This document shows, piece after piece, positions 1 through 10,900 of a stretch of DNA of 61,781 bases. Position numbers and translations under genes: made by a program. The notes beneath the pieces were generated by a model, which was not told the origin of the DNA, made no database searches, and saw only the letters and a program-made list of their open reading frames with translations. Within the stretch, counting starts at the first letter, position 1. Every line of letters starts with the position of its first letter. The stretch comes from a virus. Where the stretch lies: the IMG/VR virus record IMGVR_UViG_3300038962_000198, positions 1-61,781 of that record; one strand, written 5' to 3'.

Positions 1-1971
1 GCTCCTGTACAACTCGAACCCGGACCAAAACCATTTTTCGGAACCGCCACATCTGTTGGTGAAGATGATGATGGGCCTCAGATGCGATATAAGCCTAGTG
101 ATTGGGGCTTTGTGGTTGATAAGGACGGTAGATTGATTGTGGATACTGATGATCCCCGAACAGTTCTACCTCCAGACGACATTCGTACGAAGGCGGATAC
201 TCCAGCAGACCCTAGTCCAGATATGAAGAAATGGGACGATAGTAAAAAACGAGTCGCGGATGAGTTAAAAGATAAGGGACTTCCAGATCAAGCTCATCCA
301 ACTAAGTCTCAAGATAATAGGGGGCAGCTTGGAAGTGGTGCTATGATAGGGCCTGATGATCCTACAGCTTTGCTGAATCATATGATCAATGCCTCTCGAA
401 TTAATCCTAATGTTAATATAAATAAAAGCCAAAGCCAAATATCTAATAAAAAAAGACGGATGATACTAAGAAATTCGATGACTGACGATCAAAAAGAGGC
501 AGAACGTCAACGTAAAATGCAAAATACTCTTGAAACTCTAGAGAAGAGAGCTGCTACTTTGGAGGAACTTAAAACAGACAAGGGTATTATTAGCGACGAT
601 GAGTTTAAAAATCTTGACCCGAACGATCCCGAGTTCAAGAAATTAATGGATGAGTATAAACATTGGCATAGTTCGTCGGAAGGGAAACGTTTAAAGCAAT
701 ATAAAAATAGAATTGATCATCTAAAAAAGACGATGGCTGGACCTAAGAGGTATAAAGGAGGATCTGAACTTCCTAGATTTGGAAGAACTGGTGGTCTTCC
801 CCCCCAATGGGCCATAGATCAAAATAAAGCCCGGTGGGGAGGATCGGCACGCAGTTCTGCGACACTGACACCGGCTGACCTCGGCTTGACCCCGGGTGAT
901 GCCGACACTGGCCAATTCAGTGTGCCCAGTACAAAGTTCGGGGGGCGGGTGGCCGCACCCGGGGATCAACCGAGAGCCTTTAACGATTTTCTAGTAACAG
1001 ATCCGAAGTTTTATTCAAATACTACTGATCAGCCGTGGGTGACGAATCTCCCAGCAGCCGCGCTGGGTGACAAATATGTGCAAGGCAAAGGCTATGTTCC
1101 TGACCCGGACTACGATCCAAACGCGCGTAACTGGACGAATCTCCCAGCACTCGATCCGGGGCATCCAAATTATGTGCCGCCTACTGGTCCTGCTGCTGTA
1201 CAATTAGAATCGGCACGCCCCCCTGCGATGCAGCGGCCCATCCAGCAGATGAGTGCAGGTGCAGGTACACAGGTGCCTTTTAATGTGGGTGGAAACGTGC
1301 TGCCAGATTATAGCCATGTAACTTTTGAGGATACGCTGGGAATGAGCGCCGATGCTTATAGCGCCATGGGTCAACATTATAGCGATAAAGATCAGTGGTC
1401 TAGCAACTATAATCCCTTACTGAGAGCGTTCACGCGACAGGGTAGGGAAGGTGATTATCAAGAGTATCTGGACAAGCTACTCAATGTTACTGGGTCTCAG
1501 GTGCCTTTGGATGTGGGTGGAAACGTGCCGCTTCGTCCTCAGGGCGCGGCAAATGGACCACCACCATCACCAATGCAACGTCGTAGTGGTCATCAGGCAC
1601 CGGGTGTTGCTGGAGCTGCTGGAGGTAATATTGAAGAGTTACTAAAAGGAGACGCATTTGCAAAGAAGATTACAACCGCATTTAATACGGGAGGTACTGA
1701 CGTTGCTGACCAAATTAGAGCAGCATTTAAGGATGTTATTCCACCAAAAATTGAAATGTCAGCACAGCTAGGAGCTATTACGGTACACTTAACTGGTGGT
1801 GATTTGTTGGAAAAATTGAGAAGCAATATTGTTAATGAAATGAGAAAAGAAATTAAAACTGCGGTTGAGAATGCTATTCAGCCAGATGCTCGTAGCACTC
1901 TTGATGGTAATACTGGTACTAATCCAGCATCTAATGCACTATCTAATCCAAACATTACTATGATAGGATAA
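1..1971 (+). CDS. Probable tail tape measure protein, C-terminal part (5' truncated)
   Basis: The reading frame is open from base 1, so the gene starts before the window; about 656 residues are visible. There is a charged helical stretch (roughly bases 470-730), then a Pro/Gly-rich low-complexity middle with in-frame internal repeats (bases 820-1600), then a conserved-looking C-terminal domain ending in an amphipathic helix (LEKLRSNIVNEMRKEIKTAV). A terminal domain of the type IEMSAQLGAITVHL followed by a helix is typical of tail tape measure proteins, and the next two genes look like distal tail and hub genes, which fits. The repeat region is clearly richer in G+C than its surroundings. No protein family signature is decisive, so the name rests on the C-terminal pattern plus position. 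Confidence 0.55.
   Translation, partial: APVQLEPGPKPFFGTATSVGEDDDGPQMRYKPSDWGFVVDKDGRLIVDTDDPRTVLPPDDIRTKADTPADPSPDMKKWDDSKKRVADELKDKGLPDQAHPTKSQDNRGQLGSGAMIGPDDPTALLNHMINASRINPNVNINKSQSQISNKKRRMILRNSMTDDQKEAERQRKMQNTLETLEKRAATLEELKTDKGIISDDEFKNLDPNDPEFKKLMDEYKHWHSSSEGKRLKQYKNRIDHLKKTMAGPKRYKGGSELPRFGRTGGLPPQWAIDQNKARWGGSARSSATLTPADLGLTPGDADTGQFSVPSTKFGGRVAAPGDQPRAFNDFLVTDPKFYSNTTDQPWVTNLPAAALGDKYVQGKGYVPDPDYDPNARNWTNLPALDPGHPNYVPPTGPAAVQLESARPPAMQRPIQQMSAGAGTQVPFNVGGNVLPDYSHVTFEDTLGMSADAYSAMGQHYSDKDQWSSNYNPLLRAFTRQGREGDYQEYLDKLLNVTGSQVPLDVGGNVPLRPQGAANGPPPSPMQRRSGHQAPGVAGAAGGNIEELLKGDAFAKKITTAFNTGGTDVADQIRAAFKDVIPPKIEMSAQLGAITVHLTGGDLLEKLRSNIVNEMRKEIKTAVENAIQPDARSTLDGNTGTNPASNALSNPNITMIG
1041..1529 (+). 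repeat. In-frame direct repeats inside the tape-measure-like gene
   Basis: A 16-base repeat (gacgaatctcccagca) occurs at 1041-1056 and 1134-1149, 93 bases (31 codons) apart. A second repeat of about 32 bases encodes QVP-x2-VGGNV at about 1270-1301 and 1498-1529, 228 bases (76 codons) apart. Both keep the reading frame. They lie in the GC-richer, Pro/Gly-rich part of the protein and look like recent internal duplications of linker sequence. Confidence 0.7.
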
Positions 1972-2026
1972 GAGCTGGTAGTTAAGTAATTAATAAATTT
2001 AAAACTTATTTATAAAGGGCAATTCA

Positions 2027-3544
2027 ATGCCAGCAGGCGACGGAATTACGTTTTCATATGGGGATTATAGCTTAGATCCCCGACCATTATTTACTGTTAA
2101 TAAAACAGTTATAAAGACTCCTTCCAATACAGGTCTATCTAGCAAATACGTCCTAGTACTTAACGGTCATATACTTCCTACAGATATAGATCTATCAGAT
2201 AATAAGGGGGGCTTGACTACCGTCTGGGATGACACTTATGCATTAAGAGATGCTTTTAAAAAAGATTTTGAATTATTATTATTACAATGTGATGATACTG
2301 ATTCTATTATTAGCGGTTATCCTAAAGTAGTTAGTATTGATATAAATAACGCAAGTGATAATTATGTTCGTCGTGCTGACTATACTATTAACTTAGAAAT
2401 GGCTAGTCTTAGTGGCACCAGTGGTGATTGTGTAGGATTAGAAAATGGTATTGGGGATTTGTCTGCGGCGCGCCTTGTGTCACTTTCGGATGAGACAAGC
2501 ATTGAATTTTTAGATGAAAGAGTAGCAAACGCAAGTCCTGATCCTGTATGGGGTGAGACTTTCCCTACTGTTTTTCGTATTACCAGAAATGTATCAGCAC
2601 AAGGAGATTCCTTACCGGCGAGCCCAGATGTAGCAGGAGAGGAGAATTATATCCACCCATGGCAACGTGCTCGTGACTATGTTTCAGGTGTCTTGACTGA
2701 TGAAAGCGAATTTACTGACTATTTTAGCGGCACCATGTGCATGGACGGGCAGGATATAAGAAATAGTTTTAGAACTATATCTGTTAATAAAGCGGACGGG
2801 TCTTGTAATGGATCGCAAACATTTGTGGTTTTACCAACTTCTAATAGTGGGACTATAGAAGATTTTGAAGCTACTGTGGAGCAGTCTTTATCCGATAGCC
2901 CCTATACTACCGTAACGATAAATGGTACAATTCGAGGATTTGACGATATTTCTAACTCAGGATGTCCTACTTCAGCCAAGGATGGTGAGGATAAATTTAA
3001 AGTAGCGAAGACTAAATGGGACCATACTCACAATGGACTATACTCGAGGGCTGTGAACGCGGTGACCAACTCGCATCTAGCGCATAAGTCGATTCGCCCT
3101 CACCCTTATTTGTTACATCTAGTACCTTTAGGTGCTTCTGTTGGCTATAATCCTATAGCCGGTACTGTTTCATATAGTTATGCATATAACGATAGATTGG
3201 ACTTTGTAGATACAAATGCAATAAGTGAAACTATTACAATAAATTATAATCATAGGCCTGACTTATATGCTTCCATTACCATATTAGGTAGAGGAGATAA
3301 AGGGCCATTGTTGCAGAACTTAAATACTACAGGACCTGAAACCGAAAGTGTTTCTGTTGATGTACTATATAAACCTGAAGCAATTACTGCTGGAAGTCGT
3401 GCTAGGCCTACGAGTTGGGGAAACCAATATAATACTTTATTTACAACTCCTCCGGGTGGATTTCTTACTAGCTCAACTGAAACTTGGAACCCACAAAATG
3501 GACATTATACTAAAAGTATGTCTTGGGAAATTGGAGAATGTTAG
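2027..3544 (+). CDS. Distal tail / baseplate-like structural protein
   Basis: A 505-residue protein starting at ATG 2027 after an AAAGGG ribosome binding site. It is rich in beta-prone, Asn/Thr/Ser-containing sequence and lacks a signal peptide, membrane segment or enzyme motif. Near the N-terminus a segment of the type LNGHILPTD is followed by a helix (LRDAFKKDFELLLLQ) and a YTINLEM strand, a pattern I associate with tail proteins encoded just before the hub gene in large phages. It sits between the tape-measure-like gene and the hub-like gene, 21 bases before the latter. A virion role is inferred from context; the exact structural position is not proven. Confidence 0.5.
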   Translation: MPAGDGITFSYGDYSLDPRPLFTVNKTVIKTPSNTGLSSKYVLVLNGHILPTDIDLSDNKGGLTTVWDDTYALRDAFKKDFELLLLQCDDTDSIISGYPKVVSIDINNASDNYVRRADYTINLEMASLSGTSGDCVGLENGIGDLSAARLVSLSDETSIEFLDERVANASPDPVWGETFPTVFRITRNVSAQGDSLPASPDVAGEENYIHPWQRARDYVSGVLTDESEFTDYFSGTMCMDGQDIRNSFRTISVNKADGSCNGSQTFVVLPTSNSGTIEDFEATVEQSLSDSPYTTVTINGTIRGFDDISNSGCPTSAKDGEDKFKVAKTKWDHTHNGLYSRAVNAVTNSHLAHKSIRPHPYLLHLVPLGASVGYNPIAGTVSYSYAYNDRLDFVDTNAISETITINYNHRPDLYASITILGRGDKGPLLQNLNTTGPETESVSVDVLYKPEAITAGSRARPTSWGNQYNTLFTTPPGGFLTSSTETWNPQNGHYTKSMSWEIGEC

Positions 3545-3565
3545 ATTAGTTAGGAGCGTTTAAAT

Positions 3566-6500
3566 ATGGCATGTCCAACTATTCCGGGAGCTAAGTTTCT
3601 TGGCTGTAGCGTTGTTGATTTTAGTGCTTCGGCAGGATGGGGAGCGCAAAGCTCTGAGGTTACAATTAATCTAGTTGCAGATTGCGCAGAAGTTTTTATT
3701 CAGCCTCTTGTTGGTTCAGCTCACACCTTTAAAATTGGTGACGAAAATGGAGACTTTAGTTTTACCGGGTTGATACAATCATGGAATACTAGAGCTGGTT
3801 CCGATGGTCTTCTATATACCATAAAACTTATTTCTCCTCATCCTATATTGGATAATGCCCAAATTATCTTAGATAACTATCAAGATGATGTTAAACTTAA
3901 GAACATAATTAATGTATATGCCCATTTAGAATTTTTAACTGGAAATTGCGGTCAAAATTTCTATGGTAACGCAGTTTTTGGTTCTATGGCTCATGGGTTT
4001 GGTGGCTCTAGAAAAACAGCTCGTGGTATTCCATGGCCTTTGATTCGACATTCTCTGCAAGACTTAGTAGGTGGAGGTGAAAGTTCAAATCCAGTATACT
4101 GTAAAGGGTTGGAACTTGCAGGTGTTCAATATATTTTAGATATTTCAGACATTCCTTTGTCTGATTATAATTATCGTCTTATTGGGCCTACTATGTCTTT
4201 AACTGACCTTATCAATCAGGTTTGTGAGGACGCTGGATGTGATTATTATATTGAGCTATTAGATCCTAATATGAGTAATGCGGCTGGAATGCCGGTAGGT
4301 ATTATTAAGGTTGTTACTATAACAAGACAGAATGTTCCGGCGTTGGGCGCAATTTATAAGTTTGTAAATGAAGATCATAACGGGCAAGTTATTAGTAACG
4401 CTATAGGCCAAGAGCTACGTTCAGAAGTTAACAATGTATTGCTTATTGGTGGAAAAGTTAAACAATATTATCAGTGTTGGAATTCAAATCATATGACTCC
4501 TTTTTGGGGATGGAATACACAAGGATTTTTACTCAAATCTTTTCATACAGGCCAACCAAATGGATGGCAGGTAGAATTAGACTTTCGCGCTATTAACTTA
4601 ACTCTTTCCACCCCCACCGGTTTCACATTCGGTTGGGTTGGTGAAAATGAATTACGTGCTGCGGCAGGTGACTATGAAAGCTTTCAAGCATATATTCTAA
4701 GCGGTACTGAACCGAGCAGCGTTCTTCTGCAATATTTAAGGGACAGTCTGAGTTTATCGATTCCTTTTGACAGTAAAAAATGGGCTCCAAATGCAGTTCA
4801 AGATGCTAAGATTAATGCTCCAGATAATGATAATACTGGCGATCCAGCGTCTAGCAGTATTAGAGACGCCAAGGCTTTGCACCATTGGTTAAATTCTTAT
4901 GCATCTCAAGTCTATGGTAAACAATTTGTTGCAGGTTTTACGATAGGGACAGCAGTTTGTATATCTAGAGACTCTGAGACTGGAGAGGTTATATATAGCG
5001 ATGAAGTTTCTACTGATGGTGGATGGGCTAGTGCTGGCTTACTCTGGCAGAATGCTTCCGACATTTTAGGCATACCTAATCCAAGCGCACAAGCAGATCG
5101 CTTTAAGGATTTGACTGGTAAAGTACAGCCAATGGTCATGTTTGATGGTGGTCAAACTCAAATTAATACTAAAGGTCTTAGTAGTGACGATTATATTGTA
5201 GATGGGAATAGAATATGGATCAAGGCTACCGTACATGATAAATGGATATGGGGAACACCGCTCAATCCAGATGGTACTGCAAGTACGATTTTGTGTGCTC
5301 TGGTAACTATATCCAATCCTGTTACTAACGATGAGTGGACTGAAAGCTCAATGTCGTCATGTCGTCCTGTGGATAGTTTTAATCCTAACGGTCTTTTGAA
5401 TGTTGATCCTGTCGTTTCATATCAGGGCAGTGATGTTGGTGTGGGTAAGTACAATGTGGGTGGTCAGAGTCAAATGATCAGTGCTCTTGGCGACTCTTAC
5501 ATGACTTTCCCTCGTGCTATGGGAGTTCCAATGAAAAGTAATACCACTTCTTATGCTCCGTGGTGGAAGGCAGGTGTAAGTGCCGGTACTACACAAGTAG
5601 AAGTGGATGAGGGTTTGACACCGTGGGAATATGGTGGTTTTAATGCAATGGCTGCTGCTGGATGGGCTAAAGTAAGTAACGCTTGGACGCAGCAACAAAT
5701 GCTAGATCGTGGCGCCGTTACGATTCCCGGTACACCTTCTCTATCTCTAGCTCAAAATATTGATGGTGGTGGTGTCTTAACCGCACGAGGACGAATGGTG
5801 GCATCAGTACCCGGAACCAATCGGACTTATTCCTATTATAGTTATCAGTCTAGTACCCGCAATGGAGCTGCTATTATATCCAATATTAGTACTTCCGCAG
5901 GTGAGGGTGGAGTTACTACCACTTATACTGTTAATAGCTTTACTCCTGTTTTTGGTAGGTTTTCTAGACAAAATGCACAACGAATTAAACAAATTGGATT
6001 AAATAGACAGAGAGGGGAACGAGATCTCAGAGCTAGTGCTGCTTTAAGAAATTTACTTGTAGCATCCGAAAACCGTACAAATTTAGCCAATGCAGCGTCC
6101 GCAGCAGCCGAAGATATTTCTAAGGGAGCTTTAGCTCCTAAAACTCCTGCGATAACATTCGTTGGTAAAAGAACTGGTCATGACTCTGCATCGCATCAAC
6201 GAAATCTCGTTGTTGCTCCTACCAAAAACGATATGGTTTATTATGCGAAGTCTGAGTTTCAAAAAACAGCAGCCGTTACTATGGATGCGATATTTAGGCC
6301 TGTGCAATCACCCGGTAGTAATGATGGTGGTTTAGCGAAAGTAAATACGAATGATAATGAATGTTTCCTTACTAATAATAGTCAAACTACTGGGCCTCCT
6401 CCTCCCATTATAGACCACAAACCTTTAAAGATTACTGCTAAATATCTTGATTTTCTTACTAATCCAAAAGATGATGGTGATTTTACATCCTCCACAAGTT

Positions 6501-7951
6501 GGATTAACTCTAACACTACAGATGATGGTGGTCGAGCATCTAGTAGTACTAAGGGGCATGATATAGAAGGTGTGGCGAGAGGGGTTGCGGGTAATGAATG
6601 GGGTGGCGATGCTCCCGGTAAATTAGCAATGCATAGTGGTGGACAAACGACAGATGATGGCACCGTGATTCATGATTACAATGATAAATATAGATTTATG
6701 GCCCTTCGCGGCCCCTTAATGATACATGGGTGGGGATATGACGTTAATGGTAAGCCTATTCCTAATGAGAACGATTCTGCTCCCGACTTTCAAGATAATT
6801 ATGAAGACTTAACAGACAAATTTAAAGACAATTGGTTAGAGAATTCTGATATGTGGCCCGTTGCTCCTGTAGATTTACGGTTTGATCGACACAGGGGCGT
6901 ATGGACTACGCCGCCCGCATTTCGACTTTATCAAGTCGCGTTTACTGGGGGAGAGTTACCGGCTGGAGGATCCTCTATTGGTGACGTAATTAACTATAAG
7001 GATGACTTACCAGACGATCCCAAGGTTGAGGTACATAATTGGACCAAGAGCGATATTGAGTCGGGGGCTGTGGCATTAGCATATTATGATACAGCTGCTT
7101 GCGAATACTGGGTTATTCCACCGGCGTCTGGATCAAGTGGTGCTGGTATGAAAGTTGGCACAGAAAGCTGTTCGGGTTTTGATCCTCTAGCATCTATGTC
7201 TTGTGAGTCTACAAAATGTATTGTGTTTGGTGGTGGGATCAACGGTGATTGGGCTAAAAACGATGATGATGATCCATTGGTTGGGGAGACTTTCGTAGTT
7301 ACAGGTCCTAAAATTCAATCCCAAGGATGTTCAAATTTAGAAAGTGGTACGAGTGGACAACCGAAAGCTGCCGAACATTTTGATTCGCTTATAATTGGTG
7401 CGGGATTGACAATGGAGGTGAATAATTGTGTAGCCAGAATTGGTGGTCCTAAAATCAATAAGGAAGGGTGTAATAGTTTAAGTAGTGGTTCAAGTGGTGA
7501 GCCGCAAGAATTCCAAACATTTGAAAAGCTTACGATTGGACAAGGATTAAAGTTAGAGGCAGATGGGTGCCTAGCAACTATTACAGGCCCATCAATTGCA
7601 AGTGACCAACCCATTCCGGCCGATGCATCTGGTTGTAGTGGTACGGGCACTTATGCTACTGGCACAGGCTCTTATGGTTTTACAGGTGTGTGTACTCCTA
7701 CTGTAGACAATCCGCAACCATTTGAGACTCTTGTGTTTTCAAGCGGATTGACGGTGGAATATTCCGAGTGCGTAGCAACAATTACTGCTAGTGGAGGAGG
7801 TGGTTGTACAAGTGGCATAACTAGTGGTATTCCATTTGTTTCAGATGTATGCTGTAGTGGTTCTCATTTTATTGCTATAAAACAAGAATTTTCTTTTCAC
7901 AATGGATGTTTAACGGGTGTGACAGAAGCCGGTTCTTGTCCCACTTGTTAA
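3566..7951 (+). CDS. Large tail hub / spike-like virion protein with C-terminal repeats
   Basis: A 1461-residue protein starting at ATG 3566 behind TTAGGAG. The N-terminal 130 residues contain a module (DFSFTGLIQSWNTRAGSDGL, then a segment around LISPHPILDNAQIILDNYQ) that resembles the first domain of baseplate/tail hub proteins of large phages. The middle is long, Gly/Ser/Asn-rich and beta-prone. The last 250 residues hold three related modules of about 47-75 residues, each with a GPKI/GPSI start, a Cys, the core F-x-x-L-x-(I/V)-x-x-G-L-x-(M/L/V)-E, a Cys and A-(R/T)-I. These look like fibre or spike repeats. No catalytic motif is evident. It probably forms the tail tip or receptor-contact structure; I am surer of virion than of hub. 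Confidence 0.55.
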   Translation: MACPTIPGAKFLGCSVVDFSASAGWGAQSSEVTINLVADCAEVFIQPLVGSAHTFKIGDENGDFSFTGLIQSWNTRAGSDGLLYTIKLISPHPILDNAQIILDNYQDDVKLKNIINVYAHLEFLTGNCGQNFYGNAVFGSMAHGFGGSRKTARGIPWPLIRHSLQDLVGGGESSNPVYCKGLELAGVQYILDISDIPLSDYNYRLIGPTMSLTDLINQVCEDAGCDYYIELLDPNMSNAAGMPVGIIKVVTITRQNVPALGAIYKFVNEDHNGQVISNAIGQELRSEVNNVLLIGGKVKQYYQCWNSNHMTPFWGWNTQGFLLKSFHTGQPNGWQVELDFRAINLTLSTPTGFTFGWVGENELRAAAGDYESFQAYILSGTEPSSVLLQYLRDSLSLSIPFDSKKWAPNAVQDAKINAPDNDNTGDPASSSIRDAKALHHWLNSYASQVYGKQFVAGFTIGTAVCISRDSETGEVIYSDEVSTDGGWASAGLLWQNASDILGIPNPSAQADRFKDLTGKVQPMVMFDGGQTQINTKGLSSDDYIVDGNRIWIKATVHDKWIWGTPLNPDGTASTILCALVTISNPVTNDEWTESSMSSCRPVDSFNPNGLLNVDPVVSYQGSDVGVGKYNVGGQSQMISALGDSYMTFPRAMGVPMKSNTTSYAPWWKAGVSAGTTQVEVDEGLTPWEYGGFNAMAAAGWAKVSNAWTQQQMLDRGAVTIPGTPSLSLAQNIDGGGVLTARGRMVASVPGTNRTYSYYSYQSSTRNGAAIISNISTSAGEGGVTTTYTVNSFTPVFGRFSRQNAQRIKQIGLNRQRGERDLRASAALRNLLVASENRTNLANAASAAAEDISKGALAPKTPAITFVGKRTGHDSASHQRNLVVAPTKNDMVYYAKSEFQKTAAVTMDAIFRPVQSPGSNDGGLAKVNTNDNECFLTNNSQTTGPPPPIIDHKPLKITAKYLDFLTNPKDDGDFTSSTSWINSNTTDDGGRASSSTKGHDIEGVARGVAGNEWGGDAPGKLAMHSGGQTTDDGTVIHDYNDKYRFMALRGPLMIHGWGYDVNGKPIPNENDSAPDFQDNYEDLTDKFKDNWLENSDMWPVAPVDLRFDRHRGVWTTPPAFRLYQVAFTGGELPAGGSSIGDVINYKDDLPDDPKVEVHNWTKSDIESGAVALAYYDTAACEYWVIPPASGSSGAGMKVGTESCSGFDPLASMSCESTKCIVFGGGINGDWAKNDDDDPLVGETFVVTGPKIQSQGCSNLESGTSGQPKAAEHFDSLIIGAGLTMEVNNCVARIGGPKINKEGCNSLSSGSSGEPQEFQTFEKLTIGQGLKLEADGCLATITGPSIASDQPIPADASGCSGTGTYATGTGSYGFTGVCTPTVDNPQPFETLVFSSGLTVEYSECVATITASGGGGCTSGITSGIPFVSDVCCSGSHFIAIKQEFSFHNGCLTGVTEAGSCPTC
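7301..7791 (+). repeat. Three tandem protein modules at the C-terminus of the hub/spike-like gene
   Basis: Three consecutive copies begin near 7301, 7442 and 7586. Each encodes a GP(K/S)I start, a Ser/Gly linker, a Phe-x-x-Leu strand, a G-L-x-(M/L/V)-E strand and a Cys-x-A strand. DNA identity is modest and protein identity higher, so the copies are old. The third copy carries an extra Gly/Thr-rich insertion around 7630-7690. Confidence 0.65.
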
Positions 7952-7978
7952 TAATATTATACGAGAGGATAAAAAAAT

Positions 7979-10900
7979 ATGGCTGTTACCGAGATTATAG
8001 GATCTATGCTTCCTGATGGGTCTGAGTTTACTCAGCCCTTAGAATCAGAATATGTTCCTCATGATTTGTGGAAACAAGAATGTGAAGCAGCGATGACTGC
8101 ATGGAAAGTTGCTTTTGAGGATATTTGGCCAAATCTAACTGTAAATTTTATACCGGCAGAAAATTCAGACGATGGTAATGAGCTTCCCAACCAAATTGCT
8201 CCCGGCGATATTTATGATCTCCCACATGAAAAGGGTTTGGGTGATATTAGATTTGCTATGCATGGTCCTATCTCTGCCTTGGCCTATGCGTCATTTCCTA
8301 CAACTCCTTCAAGACTAGGAGAGGTAGGTACTATTGGTGGTGATATACATTTTGATCCTACCGATAGTTGGCGTATAGATACTGATACTACAGAAATGGC
8401 TTACAGTATTCGTAGGGTTGCCGCACATGAGATTGGTCATTCTTTGGGTTTGTCGCATTATCATGGTAATTGGCAACCTCAAACAGATAATAATGATAAT
8501 CCAGTTCTTAACGAAGGTGGAACCCCAGCTTATATAGGACAAGATAAGTTAATGTTTCCTGTTAGTCAGCACTCATACAATTTAGATGTTACTATAGATC
8601 AAATAACTAAAGATGCATTGAAAGCTTTATACACTGCTTCGGATGCGAGTACCAATTTAGATGGTTGGGATCGTACATGGTATAGATGGGAAAAAATAGC
8701 AGAACAAATTGAAAAAAGTAATAATGAAAATATTGTAATAAATATTACTTATAGCTATATGCCTGAAGGTATTCCTATCTCGGTAGATCGAAATATGATA
8801 GCCACTGATGGAGGCCCATTAGAAGGTTGTTGTGTATGTTGTGGTGCAAACCAAGCGAACCTGTCTTCGAGGAGGGGGCCACCTCAAAGAGTAGTCCGGG
8901 GTAGGGATAAACAATGGGATGGAAGGAATAGTGTGGGAACGTCTTGTTATTGTGGGTGTTGTCCGTGTAAGCCCGACGACTTAACATTTCGTTTACTTAA
9001 ATGTGAAACAGTGTCTATTAATTATGACCAAGGGGAATGGGTTCGTGGTGAGTGTGATGCTTTATCTGGCGATGATGGCATGGAGTTTACACTACAAAAG
9101 GAAGGAGGACCAAAGCAGTGTAAGGAAACACAGGATTATTTAAAAGTGAACTGGGAATGGAATGAGGGCAGGATCACGTTCCCCGACAAATTTGCTCGCG
9201 GTTGTCAAGGCTATATTGATTCCGAAGGTGATTATATGCAAAGTGTCGGTAATATGTATCAAGATGCAGAGGAACACCCGGAGAAATATCAAGAGGCTTG
9301 GGGTTTTTCAGGGGTGTTATGCGAAGGTATGATTACCACGCCTGACAGACCAGCTTATACTTTTGGGGAGAGCGAGTGTTTGGGAATGGGTATCTTATCA
9401 ACACTATGTTGTTGTAGAACTGGCAATAATAGTAACTATTTGGAAGGGCTAACTCCCAATGAGATAGCCGCTATGGCTAACGGTAGTAGGCTTTGGGACC
9501 CGACAAGAGAATATTACCCTTCCAACAAAGTGAGAGAGTTTGCCACAGCGGGAGAAGACTACAGGTGGGAAACCAATCCTGTGTGGGAATGCGTAAAGAA
9601 AGATCCACGAGATTTAACCACTCGTCAAACCCAAGGATTTAAAGCGGTAGTTGACGGAGAAACGATTTGGGTAAAGCTATATGATAAATGTTTTGAGGGT
9701 AGTGAATGCCCTCCAGAAATTAGCGACGATAGTATACTACGCAACGCATGTCCGTTCGTGCCACAGCTGGATGGGACGAATCATGCCGGTACGAACAAGG
9801 ACTTTGACGACGGGACGTTGCCGCTAGATCCGGGTCAGGTACATTACGATCAGTATGAAAACTGTGATTGGGAATATACAGATCCTGATGGGACGGAATA
9901 CAATTGGGAATATCTTACACCTACAAGTCCTCTTGAATGTAGTATGGATTGTTTTAGTTTTAATATTCGACCTGATGAAACAAAATATGAATATAAATAT
10001 TTAAAACCAGTAGTAGCAGATGGTCTAGATGGTAGGCCATTAGGGAATTGTGGAGGAGGCGCTGGATATACGGCGCAGGAAGTTGGGCAACCCTTTACTC
10101 CGGTGGGACAACCGGCAAACCGTAATCAATATGCAATGAGTACTGGTATTATTCACTCTGCTTGTTCTCCATGTACTTATAAACAAGGGACATGTTCGCA
10201 CGATAACTACAAAAGAATATTTGATCCGTCTATGCCTCTAAAGGGTACACTGGACTCGGTAGGCTTAGGCTCTACATATGGAACTATTTCATATGACGAA
10301 ACTCCACGAAATACTTTGACAGATAAAATAGGATTTCATTATATAATTAGTGGTCAGTGTCGGGATAACGATTGTGACAATCCACAAGAGTTTAAACTCC
10401 TAGTAGGAGGTGCGTGGCAAATACACTGTGATTGTCAAACTGGAGTTATTAATACGGGTGTTAGTTCACAAATGATTGGAGGTGTTCATTATGAGAGGGG
10501 TTCTTCATGTTATCTTAGGCCGGAGTCTCCTATCTGTATACAAAATACTAGCAATAATGCTTGGATGTATGATTGTAAGGAAGACGGTTGTAAATGTCTT
10601 GGTAATCCACAACTCTATGGTCCACGCGCTGGATTCACTGATAGAGGTTTAGTACTTAAAAATGCTGAACTACCCTGCACCCCCATAGATGGGGCTGCTG
10701 GTGGTGTTATGTGGGCCAACGTTCCACAAGTTGATCTGTACTGCCCAGAAGACAATCCCACTAACGTTAAGTCGTTTTACACAAATTGTAAGGACTTCCA
10801 AGAGGCCGGCAGTTACTTTCACGAATTGTATCGAGGCTGTATACCTACATATTCTAAAGACGGTTGGGAGATAGTAACCGACCCACACCCCCATGTCTCT

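Noticed and set aside
721-969. Leftward frames under the rightward structural genes (also near 4912, 5417, 6382, 7315, 8315)
   Set aside because: They lie wholly within genes with clear coding patterns, have no ribosome binding sites at their starts, and encode low-complexity mirror sequence.
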